A DNA stretch of 64,000 nt, taken from positions 186,001 to 250,000 of the forward strand of contig NZ_BOOF01000009.1 in the NCBI RefSeq assembly GCF_016863095.1. The letters run 5' to 3'. The notes beneath the pieces are model-generated. The model did not search any database, was not told where the DNA came from, and saw only the letters and a program-made list of their open reading frames with translations. The position numbers and the translations under genes were made by a program. Position 1 is the stretch's first letter, and each line of letters begins with the position of its first letter. Shown here piece after piece: positions 16,703 through 25,153 of the stretch. This DNA comes from Microbispora siamensis. GTDB taxonomy: Bacteria; Actinomycetota; Actinomycetes; Streptosporangiales; Streptosporangiaceae.

Positions 16703-16819
16703 TGGTCCGCCGATGGCATGGCGAACTACCGTCTGATCGTCGCCGCCGGCGAGCCGCCAACGGCCGCCGGCTCATCGCGCCTCGCGTACGCGCCGAGGCC
16801 CGTCGAGAGAGTTACCGCA

Positions 16820-17515
16820 ATGGCACAGATCCTTTTCGTCATGACCGGCGCCGACCGCCTGAGACTGGCCGACGGCACCTCGCACCCCACCGGCTACTGG
16901 GCCGAGGAGTTCCTCGCGCCGTACCGCGCGTTCACGGAGGCGGGGTACGAGGTCGTCGTCGCGACCCCGGGCGGCGTCGTGCCGTCGGTTGACCCGGCCA
17001 GCTTGGCGCCGGAGTTCAACGGGGGACAGGAGGGCGCGGACGCCGTTGCCGCGGCGCTGGAGACCGCCGTGGAGCTACGCCGCCCGATCGCGCTGGAGAA
17101 GGCCGACCCGGGCGAGTACGCGGCCGTGTTCTACCCGGGCGGGCACGGGCCGATGGAGGACCTCGCGTCCGACGCCGACTCGGCCCGGTTGCTCACCGCG
17201 GCGATCGGGTCCGGCACGCCACTCGGCCTCGTCTGCCATGGTGTGGCCGCCCTGGTCGGCACCGCGGACGGTGACGGGACCTCGCCCTTCGCCGGCTACC
17301 GCGTCACCGGCTTCACCCGAGTGGAGGAGGAGCAGGCCGGCCTCGCCGACCGGATGGAGTGGGTGCTGGAGGACCGGCTGGTGGCGCTGCGCCTGCGTTT
17401 CTCCGCCGGCGAGCCGTGGGCGCCGCACGTCGTCGTCGACCGCACCCTGCACACCGGGCAGAACCCCGCTTCGTCCGCCCCGCTGGCCGCCGCGCTGCTG
17501 AAGACGCTGAACTGA
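16820..17515 (+). CDS. DJ-1/PfpI (Hsp31-like) glutamine amidotransferase-fold protein
   Basis: A 231-aa protein of the Hsp31/glyoxalase-III-like branch: N-terminal ILFVMTGADRLRLADGTSHPTGYWAEEFLAPY with the conserved Glu (AEEF), FYPGGHGPMEDL glycine loop, and GLVCHGVAAL with the nucleophile Cys. Family members act as chaperones, methylglyoxalases or deglycases. The start at 16820 is chosen because the conserved strand begins directly there; an in-frame ATG at 16718 would add 34 unconserved residues. It is divergent from the LysR gene, its likely regulator. Confidence 0.88.
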   Translation: MAQILFVMTGADRLRLADGTSHPTGYWAEEFLAPYRAFTEAGYEVVVATPGGVVPSVDPASLAPEFNGGQEGADAVAAALETAVELRRPIALEKADPGEYAAVFYPGGHGPMEDLASDADSARLLTAAIGSGTPLGLVCHGVAALVGTADGDGTSPFAGYRVTGFTRVEEEQAGLADRMEWVLEDRLVALRLRFSAGEPWAPHVVVDRTLHTGQNPASSAPLAAALLKTLN

Positions 17516-17886
17516 CCCCGGGCCCTGGTCCGTCGTGGCACTGCCTGCCGCCGACGGTCGCGCCACTGCCTGGCGCGGGACAATCCGACGACTCTGATCG
17601 CATCCAGGAACACGGGCCGTTTCCGAGCGGCGGGAGGAACCCCTCCCGCCGCCTCTGTTCGTGCCGGGCCTGCCGTTCCGCGTACGAAGCGCTCTTCTCC
17701 GTGCTCGCCCCGTTACGGCGTACGCATGTGGGAAATCCAAATTTCCCAAATTCGCCGACATTTGCCGCCATGCGAGGGTCTGTCTAGTCTGTTTTCCAAA
17801 TCTGCTACTCGCCAGGTGTTGTGCGTGTCAGTGCATTGCTGATACAAGATCACGTGACATCCCACATGTTTGCGAACGGGGTATTT
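17516..17886. other. Intergenic region before the decayed scaffold gene
   Basis: Holds one terminator-like hairpin (17627-17652) and then, from about 17725, an A+T-richer stretch with AAATTTCCCAAATTCG and short direct repeats likely to contain the promoter of the downstream secreted protein. No gene is recognisable in it. Confidence 0.5.
17627..17652 (+). terminator. Hairpin terminator after Hsp31-like gene
   Basis: Arms GCGGCGGGAGG and CCTCCCGCCGC, 11 bp perfect with a 4-nt loop, followed by CTCTGTTC. It lies 111 bp after the stop of the Hsp31-like gene. Confidence 0.55.
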
Positions 17887-20720
17887 GTGAGAAAGTCACG
17901 TAGGGTTCTCCTCGAATTACCGAGGGTTTCCGCGCGATGGCCGGGGAGGAGCAAAGCGCTGGTAGCCGCCCTGGCCGTGGCGGCGCTCACGGCGGGGGGC
18001 CTACCAGCGGCTGCGGAGGACAGCGAGCCCGGTTCCACTGCGGCTCCACAACCGGCGGCTCCACTGTTGACGCAATTTCCGAAACCCAAGGATCCGGACG
18101 CCCCTTTACAAGAGGCGATCGCGGAGGCGAAAAACAAGGAAAGCCGGTGCCGGTGCCGTCGAAGGACACCGAGACGAGCTGGACCTGGGCATATCCTGAT
18201 TCTCATCTCACCACGGAGACCTGGGCGGGACCCGCTCGCGTCAAGCAGCCGGATGGAACGTTCCGCTGGATCGACACGACGCTTGAGGAGCGCGACGGCG
18301 CACTCCGGCCCAAAGTGGCGAAGGCGGATGTCCGGATAGGCGACGGCGGTGACACCCACCTGGCGTCGCTGGAACGCGCCGACAGGGGCAGTCGTTCGCG
18401 ATCGACTGGCCGACCGTGCTCCCCAAACCCCGTGTCGAGGGCAACAGGGCGATCTACGACATCTCCACGTCCGGCATGAAGGCCGACCTGGTCGTAACAG
18501 CCCTGGCCACAGGCTTCCGGCACGACGTGGTGTTGCGCGAGAGGCCCACCGGCCCCGTCGAGTTCCGGCTTCCGGTACGGACCGAGGGGCTCAAACTGGG
18601 CAGGACCGAGGCGGGCGGGCTGAAGCTCACTGACGCCAAGGGCAAGGTCGTCGCTTCCGCGGCCGAGCCGTTCATGACAGAGGCGCCGAGCACGGACGCG
18701 AAGTCCGCACTGAACACGCGCGGCCGGATCGACGCCGCGCTGGTCGGCAAGAACGGCGCCCAGACCCTCGTGATCAAACCGGATGCCGGGTTCCTCGCGG
18801 ACAAGGACACCACCTACCCCGTCACCGTGGACCCCACGGTCTCCCTCACGCTGGCGAGGGACGTCTCGGTGCAGTCCTCCAGTTCGAGTGCTGGGGACGC
18901 GACCGGATCGACTCTCTACGTCGGCAGCGGCACCTACTTGCAGGCGGAGCGCCGTTGCAGCGGCAGCGTGTGCACCACCACCAACAAGATCTACCCGGAC
19001 TTCTTCCGGACCTATATCGACTTCGGCAGCGACACCGGCGCCCTGGCCGGCAAGTACGTCGACTCCGCCACCCTGCAACTGGTCGGCTCCTACACCGGCC
19101 CGTGTGTGGGCCGTACCATCACCGCGTCGCCGATCACGTCCTCCTGGCTGTCGGTGTCGTACCTCCGGCGCCCGTCCACCTCGGCCACGGGTACGGTCAC
19201 GGTCACGCCGAGCTGCGGGTCGAACGCCGTGACCAGCTTCAACGTCACTCAGATGGTTAAGGACTGGGTGACCGGGAGCGGGTTCTACGGCGTGGAGCTG
19301 AAGTCGGCGGAGGACTCCCGCAGCAGCTGGCCCGACGACCCGAATCCGATCACGGCCCAGTACTGGTCGTTCAACTCCACGGAGGCGGGTCAGAACCCGC
19401 CGAAGCTGAGCGTCAACTACCTGCTGCCGCCGGAGATCCCCACGGTGACAGGGGAGTCGATCGACTCGATCGCCGGCAACGACGCCATCTCGCGCACCAG
19501 CGACGTAAAGGTCAACTACGCGTCGGCCTCGGTCGACGGTAAGAACATCGACTACCTCGTGTCGATCTCCGACCCGACCACGCCCATCCCGGTGCCCACG
19601 ACGAGCCCGTCACCCGATCCCAGCCCCAGCCCGACCCCTACTCCCTCGCCGTCCCCGTCGAGCACGCCGTTCCCCGGCCTGGTCGCGGCGTACGGGATGA
19701 ACGAGGGCACCGGGACAGCGGTGGGCGACCAGTCGGGCACCGGCAACGCCGGCACGACGAGCGGCACGACCTGGGCGGCTGGCAAGTTCGGCCAGGCGCT
19801 GTCGTTCAACGGCAGTTCCAGCATGGTCACCGTGCCGGACTCCCCCTCCTTGCGCCTGACGAACAAGATGACGATCGAGGCGTGGGTCAAGCCCTCCATC
19901 GCCACGAGCTGGCGCTCGGTGCTCATGAAGGAGACGTCCAGCAGTACGTCTTACGGCATCTACTCCAACACCACCGTCGGCCGCACTTTCGTCGGACCGA
20001 CGAGCTACCTGCAGATCGGCGGCAGCGTCACCAGCGTCAGCGGCCCGAGCGCCCTGCCGACCGGGACCTGGAGCCATATCGCCAGCACGTACGACGGCAG
20101 CGTCATCAAGACCTACCTGAACGGCAGCGTGGTCGCACAGAGCAACGTCAGCGGCACCCTCGCCACGAGCACGGGGCCCCTGCACATGGGCGGGAACGGC
20201 ATCTGGGGTGAGTACTACGGCGGTCTCATCGACGAGGTGAGGATCTACAACGGCGTCCTCACGCAGGGGCAGATCCAGTCCGACATGAACACCGCCGTCG
20301 GCAACACAACGACGGTGGACAATCCGCCGTCCGCTCCGGGGACGCTGAATGCGGTCGCCGGGCCCGACACCGTCGACCTGTCCTGGGGCGCGGCCACCGA
20401 CGACCATGGCACGGTCACCTACCAGGTGCACCGCTCGACGACCGCCGGCTTCACCCCGACGGCGGCTACCCGCGTCGCCACGGTGAACGGCCTGACCTAC
20501 AGCGACAGCGGCATGGTCCAGGGCCAGTACTACTACCGGATCGTGGCGGTGGACAACGCCGGACAGGCTGGTGCTCCCTCGAACGAGGCGGCGGCCAGGA
20601 CGTCGGCGCAGCTCTTCCCGCCGGTCACCGGGTCCCCCTCAGGGCAGGTGGTGAGCAACGAGTTCAAGCTGGGCAGCCCCGACAGCTTCAAGTTCAAGGT
20701 CAAAGCCTGTCTCAGCGGCA
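17887..20720 (+). pseudogene. Decayed secreted scaffold of RHS/polymorphic-toxin type
   Basis: N-terminus of a large secreted protein broken by two frameshifts and cut off at the 3' end. Frame 1 (GTG 17887) gives a signal peptide (RSKALVAALAVAALTAGGLPAAAED). Near 18140 the frame shifts to KPVPVPSKDTETSWTW, and near 18385, at a GGGG run, it shifts again to QSFAIDWPTVLPKPRVEG. The last frame then runs through a DNRLRE-like wall-protein domain (~18840-19420), a Ser-Pro linker (~19590-19665), a LamG/concanavalin-like domain (~19675-20300) and a fibronectin III domain (~20315-20615). It stops resembling the family at KFKVKAC (~20710), just where RHS-type proteins continue into their YD-repeat shell and toxin tip. 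There is no stop codon here: the frame runs on into the next gene. Sequencing errors could mimic the frameshifts, but not the missing 3' half. Confidence 0.75.
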
Positions 20721-20732
20721 TTACCCCCCGGC

Positions 20733-20768
20733 CTCGGGGCGAGGCGCTGCTCCGCGCCTCGCCCCGAG
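20733..20768 (+). terminator. 14-bp-stem hairpin at the scaffold/lipoprotein junction
   Basis: Perfect arms CTCGGGGCGAGGCG (20733-20746) and CGCCTCGCCCCGAG (20755-20768) with an 8-nt loop. It sits exactly between the truncated scaffold and the Shine-Dalgarno of the lipoprotein gene. Without a U tract it may be a terminator, an attenuator, or a trace of the event that deleted the scaffold's 3' half. Confidence 0.5.
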
Positions 20769-20812
20769 CCGTCGAGGAAATTTGGTGCCCGAGCATCATG
20801 AGGAGTGTCGGT

Positions 20813-21658
20813 ATGCGGATGCGTTCACTCGGCGCGCTCGTCGTCGCCCTGCTGTCCATCAGTGCCTGTGGTGATTCGGAGGCAGCGAGCGCTCCGCGTC
20901 CGTCGGCACCGTTTCCCGATCATGCGGAGCTGGTCGTGAAACTCGCCGCTGTGACGACGAACCCGGGACGACGGCTGGATTTGCGCAACTGGTACAGGGA
21001 GCCGCAGGGAAGTGGCTACCGGATAGGGGCGACGGGTGAGTTGTGGTCGGGCTTCCGGGGGCCGGTACGTATTTCCCCCAGCTCTTACGCTGTCACCTTG
21101 GACGCGGCAGGGAAAGTGGTCCAGGTGCCTGAGCCGTCGCCGGATCCGATTTCCCGTGTGCTCCTCGGGCTGGGAACGGGAGCCGGCTTCGGTACGGCGG
21201 CGAAGGGTGACGGCAGCGCCTGGGTACTGAAGAGACTCCCGTCGGGCCTGACCGTGGAAGCGATAATCGAGTTCAAGAAGCCGGTGACGGAGAAGGCCCT
21301 GGGCGTGGAGAACGGCCCTCCTGAGCGTGTACTCCTGTCGAGGTCCCGCAAAGCCGGCTCGCCGCTCTACTGGGATGGCGACGAAGGGTGCGCGCCAGGC
21401 TCTCGGTGCGTGGAGTGGTCGTCCGTGAACCAATTCAGAAGTTGGGTCGCGCGGCTCGCCGGTACCGACGAATCCAATCTGCGGAAGTTCGGACTGGCAC
21501 TGGGAGAGCTGAGAAAGGCGGCTTCGGACGGGCTGATCTATGGAGTCATCACGGAATCGTCGCCGAGGCGCCTGCGTGAGATGAGCCGCGACAAGAACGT
21601 GCTGGGAGTGTGGATCACGGATATGTGGCCCTGTCCGAAGAAGGAGTCCTGCCCCTAG
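20813..21658 (+). CDS. Lipoprotein, possible immunity protein of toxin locus
   Basis: A 281-aa protein starting at the ATG at 20813, preceded by AGGAG at 20801-20805. The signal sequence MRMRSLGALVVALLSISACG carries a lipobox ending ISAC, so it is probably a lipid-anchored extracytoplasmic protein. No family name comes to mind. The C-terminal ~110 residues (EAIIEFKKPV, then LYWDGDEGCAPGSRCVEW, LRKAASDGLIYGVI, VLGVWITDM) resemble the corresponding part of the broken gene that follows, so the two are paralogues. Position right after a decayed toxin scaffold suggests an immunity-like or accessory role, which is inference. The upstream scaffold frame is in phase with it and has no stop, so a fusion product could also form. 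Confidence 0.7.
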   Translation: MRMRSLGALVVALLSISACGDSEAASAPRPSAPFPDHAELVVKLAAVTTNPGRRLDLRNWYREPQGSGYRIGATGELWSGFRGPVRISPSSYAVTLDAAGKVVQVPEPSPDPISRVLLGLGTGAGFGTAAKGDGSAWVLKRLPSGLTVEAIIEFKKPVTEKALGVENGPPERVLLSRSRKAGSPLYWDGDEGCAPGSRCVEWSSVNQFRSWVARLAGTDESNLRKFGLALGELRKAASDGLIYGVITESSPRRLREMSRDKNVLGVWITDMWPCPKKESCP

Positions 21659-21772
21659 TAGAACGTCGTCGGCTCGTCGTGGCGGTCGTTGGTGCCAAAC
21701 GTCGGCCTGGGATGGTTTCGTAGCCTTGAGGCTGATTCAACGCCTGGTCCGCGCGCTGAGCTACCGAAGCGG

Positions 21773-22609
21773 ATGCGGGTGATCGGGTCGATCGGCCTGG
21801 CGATATGCCTGGTGCTGGTCGGGGTTGCTGCCTGGTTCGTTTCGACAACCGCTCGTCGTGCACACCGGATGCTGGCGGTTCTCGGGAATGCGGTGCAGGT
21901 CGCCCACCCGGAGTATTTGTGCGATTAGAACCTCCAGACGGAGTTTTCTCTCTCACTCTCCCCTTGTCCTTCGAGCGGCAGTCCTCCGGCAGCTCCGGCG
22001 GTGGGCGGGAGGTGGTGGAGAACGCGCTGGGCGACCTCACCACCGTCCCCTCGTTCCCCCATCACAGACCTGACCGGGTATCTGCGGGCGTTCGCCGGTG
22101 GCCGGGGTCATGAGCCGGCTGCGAAGAAGGCGGCGGAGCGGCAGATCAGGGGGCTGGGGCAGTCGGAGTGGGCGACGGCCCTGGTGGAACTGGCGAGCCC
22201 TCTCGCCGAGCGGGACCTGGTCGAAGAGATGAAACCGTATGGGTTCGGCCCTCAGGACAGGGACAAGTATTTCTTCCTGTCGCCGACGGTTCCGGCCGCG
22301 GCGAAGCCGGTCTTCTGGTCCGCCCTCGACGGGTGTGCCGATCGTGGGTTGGCCGGGTGCGACGATCCCGCCGCGACGAAGCAGTTCCAGCAGTCGGCCG
22401 GCCTGCTGACCGAGGACGATCGCCGTAACCTGCGCAGAGTCGGTCTTGATCTGGACGTTCTTCGCGCCGCCGCCTCGGAGGGCCGGGTCTACGGCTTCAT
22501 CGTCAACTGGATGACGAAGGACGACCTCTTGGGCCTGTTCGGCAAGCCGGACGTGCGCGTCGTCCACGTCGTCGAGATGGTGCCGCGAACCGACCGCGTC
22601 CCGAGCTGA
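21773..22609 (+). pseudogene. Broken paralogue of the preceding lipoprotein
   Basis: Coding capacity is split over three frames: an ATG at 21773 gives a membrane anchor (IGSIGLAICLVLVGVAAWFV) that ends at a TAG at 21926; similarity continues in a second frame (VRLEPPDGVFSLTLPL, VVENALGDLTTVP, to ~22060), and then in a third (DLTGYLRAFAGG ... to the stop at 22609). The third part contains TALVELASPL, KPVFWSALDGCADRGLAGCDD, LRAAASEGRVYGFI and VRVVHVVEM, matching the order of motifs in the lipoprotein upstream. The start at 22001 could still give a cytoplasmic fragment of 202 aa. Two frameshifts by eye; read errors are not excluded. Confidence 0.6.
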
Positions 22610-22885
22610 ACCAGTGCCCCGGCCCGGCTGGTTGAAGGGCGCGTCGTCCGGCCCTCTGGTGGAGCCTTTTGCCGGCGACGTATCCCAACCTCAGCGGGTG
22701 GCCCACGGGTCTGTTGCCCCTCGCCGACGACCCCAGCGTCATGTCGCTTCGTGTGGCCGACATCGCCGTGGACGTCTGAGAAGGCCACAGGGACGCCGCT
22801 GCAGGACGATCTCTGGACTGATCCTGCCCGAAAACGGGCAGGAAACTTGTTAGTCGGCATCGGTGCTGCGTTAGGGTCCTGCTCT

Positions 22886-23161
22886 GTGTCCACGGCACGG
22901 CATCCCTTCGAGGATCTGATCGGCCACCTCACCCGGACCACCTCACTGGGGCCGGGTGAGGCGGCCCGCGTGGTGGCCGACGTCCTGACGTACTTCGGCG
23001 AGCCCGCGGAAGAGTACGTGCGGCGCCGCCACGGCGAACTCAAGTCGAGGGGGCTCACCAACGACCAGATCTTTCCCAGAATCTCCGCCGAGCTCGCGGG
23101 AAGACGTGTCGCGGCACCGGAGCTGACCCTGCGCCAGCTCCGGCGGATCGTTTACGGATAG
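22886..23161 (+). CDS. Small conserved protein coupled to glmS
   Basis: A 91-aa protein from the GTG at 22886: ARHPFEDLIGHLTRTTSLGP, EAARVVADVLTYFGEPAEEYV, RRRHGELKSRGLTNDQIF, and a C-terminal LTLRQLRRIVYG. It is predicted helical and soluble, with no cofactor motif. Its stop is 8 bp from the glmS start and overlaps the glmS ribosome-binding region (GGATAGGAG), so the two are probably translationally linked. I do not recognise a characterised family. The C-terminal LRQLRRIVYG block looks conserved rather than random, and codon use fits coding sequence. Confidence 0.7.
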   Translation: MSTARHPFEDLIGHLTRTTSLGPGEAARVVADVLTYFGEPAEEYVRRRHGELKSRGLTNDQIFPRISAELAGRRVAAPELTLRQLRRIVYG

Positions 23162-23169
23162 GAGCGGTT

Positions 23170-24987
23170 ATGTGCGGAATCGTCGCTTATGTCGGGCCGA
23201 AGGATGCGGCGCCCATCCTGCTCGAAGGTCTCCAGCGGCTGGAGTACCGGGGCTACGACTCGGCCGGCCTCGCCGTCGTGAACGCCAAGAGCCTCAAGAC
23301 GCGCAAGGTCAAGGGCCGGGTCGCCGACCTGGCGGCGGCGGTACCCGCGAAGTTCAAGGGCACGAGCGGCATCGGCCACACCCGGTGGGCCACCCACGGC
23401 GCGCCCAGTGACGTGAACGCGCACCCGCACCTCGACCAGGAGCAGCGGATCGCCGTTGTGCACAACGGCATCATCGAGAACGCCGACGAGCTGCGCCGCC
23501 GCCTGGAGGGCGAGGGCGTGAAGTTCGAGAGCGAGACCGACAGCGAGGTGCTCTCGCAGCTCATCGGGCGCATGGTCAAGGAGACCGACTCGCTGCGGGA
23601 GGCCGTCCTGCGGGCGCTCAAGGGCGTGGTCGGCACGTACGGCATCGCCGTCATCGACGCGCAGCGCCCCGGCGAGATCGTGGTGGCCCGCAACGGCAGC
23701 CCGATCGTGCTCGGCCTCGGCGAGAAGGAGATGTTCGCCGCCTCCGACGTCGCCGCGCTCATCCGCTACACCCGGCAGGTCGTCCACCTGGAGGACGGCG
23801 AGCTCGCGGTCATCAAGGCCGACGGGTTCAACACGTTCACCAGCGACGCCAGGGAGACGGCCAAGGAGCCCTTCACGGTCGACTGGGACGCCGGTCACTA
23901 CGACAACGGCGGCTACGAGCACTACCTGCTCAAGGAGATCTCCGAGCAGCCCGACACCGTCGCCCGCACGCTGCGCGGCCGCATCGATGACCGGTTCCAC
24001 ATCGCCCATCTCGGCGGCCTCAACATGGACGCCCGCGAGACCCGTTCGTTCCGCCGCGTGAAGATCATCGGCTGTGGGTCCGCGTACTACTCCGGCCAGA
24101 TGGGCGCGCAGCTCATCGAGGAGCTGGCCCGCATCCCCGCCGACGCCGAGCCCGCGTCGGAGTTCCGCTACCGCAGCCCCGTCGTCGAGCCCGACACGCT
24201 GTACGTCGCGATCAGCCAGTCGGGTGAGACCTACGACACGCTCGCCGCCGTGCAGGAGCTCAAGCGCAAGGGCGGCCGCGTGCTCGGCATTGTCAACACG
24301 GTCGGCAGCGCCATCGCCCGGGAGACCGACGGCGGCATCTACCTGCACGCGGGTCCCGAGGTCTCGGTTGCCTCCACCAAGGCGTTCACCTCCACGGCCG
24401 TGGCGTTCGCGCTGCTCGCCCTGCACCTCGGCCGCGTACGCGACCTGTCGCCGGCCGACGGCCGACGGATCTGCGAGGGCCTGCGCCGGCTGCCCGAGCA
24501 GATCAAGGAGATCCTCACGCTGGAGGACCGGATCAAGGAGCTGGCCAAGAAGTACGCCGACTCGCCGGGCATGATGTTCGTCGGCCGGGTGCGCGGCTAC
24601 CCGGTGGCCCGCGAGGGCGCCCAGAAGCTCAAGGAGATCTCCTACGTCCACGCCGAGGCGTACCCGGCGAGCGAGCTCAAGCACGGCCCGCTCGCGCTGA
24701 TCAGCCCCGAGCTGCCGACGGTCGCGATCGTCCCCGACGACGAGCTGCTGGACAAGAACCTCACCACGCTGGGCGAGATCCGGGCCCGGCACGGGCGCAT
24801 CCTCATGGTCGGCCACCGCACCTCCGAGGCGGCCGACGACTGCATCGTGGTGCCCAAGAACGAGGTCGAGCTCGACCCCATCCTGCTCACGATCCCGCTG
24901 CAGCTGTTCGCCTACCACGCCGCCGTCGCCCTGGAGCGCGACGTCGACCGCCCGCGCAACCTCGCCAAGAGCGTGACGGTCGAGTAG
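23170..24987 (+). CDS. glmS: Glutamine-fructose-6-phosphate aminotransferase (isomerizing)
   Basis: A 605-aa GlmS, making glucosamine-6-phosphate from fructose-6-phosphate and glutamine for peptidoglycan and mycothiol-type pathways. MCGIVAYVG presents the N-terminal nucleophile Cys of the glutaminase domain after Met removal; RGYDSAG, GHTRWATHG and the EIVVARNGSPIVLG region follow. The isomerase half has two SIS domains: CGSAYYSG and AISQSGETYDT in the first, and AREGAQKLKEISYVHAEAYPASELKHGP with the C-terminal RPRNLAKSVTVE. Length is typical. There is no room for a glmS ribozyme because another gene ends 8 bp upstream. A terminator follows at 25000. Confidence 0.98.
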   Translation: MCGIVAYVGPKDAAPILLEGLQRLEYRGYDSAGLAVVNAKSLKTRKVKGRVADLAAAVPAKFKGTSGIGHTRWATHGAPSDVNAHPHLDQEQRIAVVHNGIIENADELRRRLEGEGVKFESETDSEVLSQLIGRMVKETDSLREAVLRALKGVVGTYGIAVIDAQRPGEIVVARNGSPIVLGLGEKEMFAASDVAALIRYTRQVVHLEDGELAVIKADGFNTFTSDARETAKEPFTVDWDAGHYDNGGYEHYLLKEISEQPDTVARTLRGRIDDRFHIAHLGGLNMDARETRSFRRVKIIGCGSAYYSGQMGAQLIEELARIPADAEPASEFRYRSPVVEPDTLYVAISQSGETYDTLAAVQELKRKGGRVLGIVNTVGSAIARETDGGIYLHAGPEVSVASTKAFTSTAVAFALLALHLGRVRDLSPADGRRICEGLRRLPEQIKEILTLEDRIKELAKKYADSPGMMFVGRVRGYPVAREGAQKLKEISYVHAEAYPASELKHGPLALISPELPTVAIVPDDELLDKNLTTLGEIRARHGRILMVGHRTSEAADDCIVVPKNEVELDPILLTIPLQLFAYHAAVALERDVDRPRNLAKSVTVE

Positions 24988-24999
24988 GACCCGTTCGTC

Positions 25000-25036
25000 C
25001 CGTACGGCCCGTGCCCAGCCGGCGCGGGCCGTACGG
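25000..25036 (+). terminator. Terminator after glmS
   Basis: Perfect 12-bp arms CCGTACGGCCCG (25000-25011) and CGGGCCGTACGG (25025-25036) with a 13-nt loop, starting 12 bp after the glmS stop. Confidence 0.7.
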
Positions 25037-25153
25037 GCATGTCCGGGCGACCCTCATCAATCACCGCAGCCGTAACGTCCGTTATGTGGTGACATGGTGT
25101 AGTTACTCATAGTCTGTGCGTGTAAGGGACTCTTCGGGTAGGAGGGTGCCGAC

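Noticed and set aside
22614-22853. 79-codon open frame between the broken lipoprotein paralogue and the small glmS-linked gene
   Set aside because: No conserved motif or ribosome-binding site, composition like shadow frames.
23000-23170. glmS ribozyme or riboswitch upstream of glmS
   Set aside because: Another coding sequence ends 8 bp before the start, and no ribozyme core is visible.
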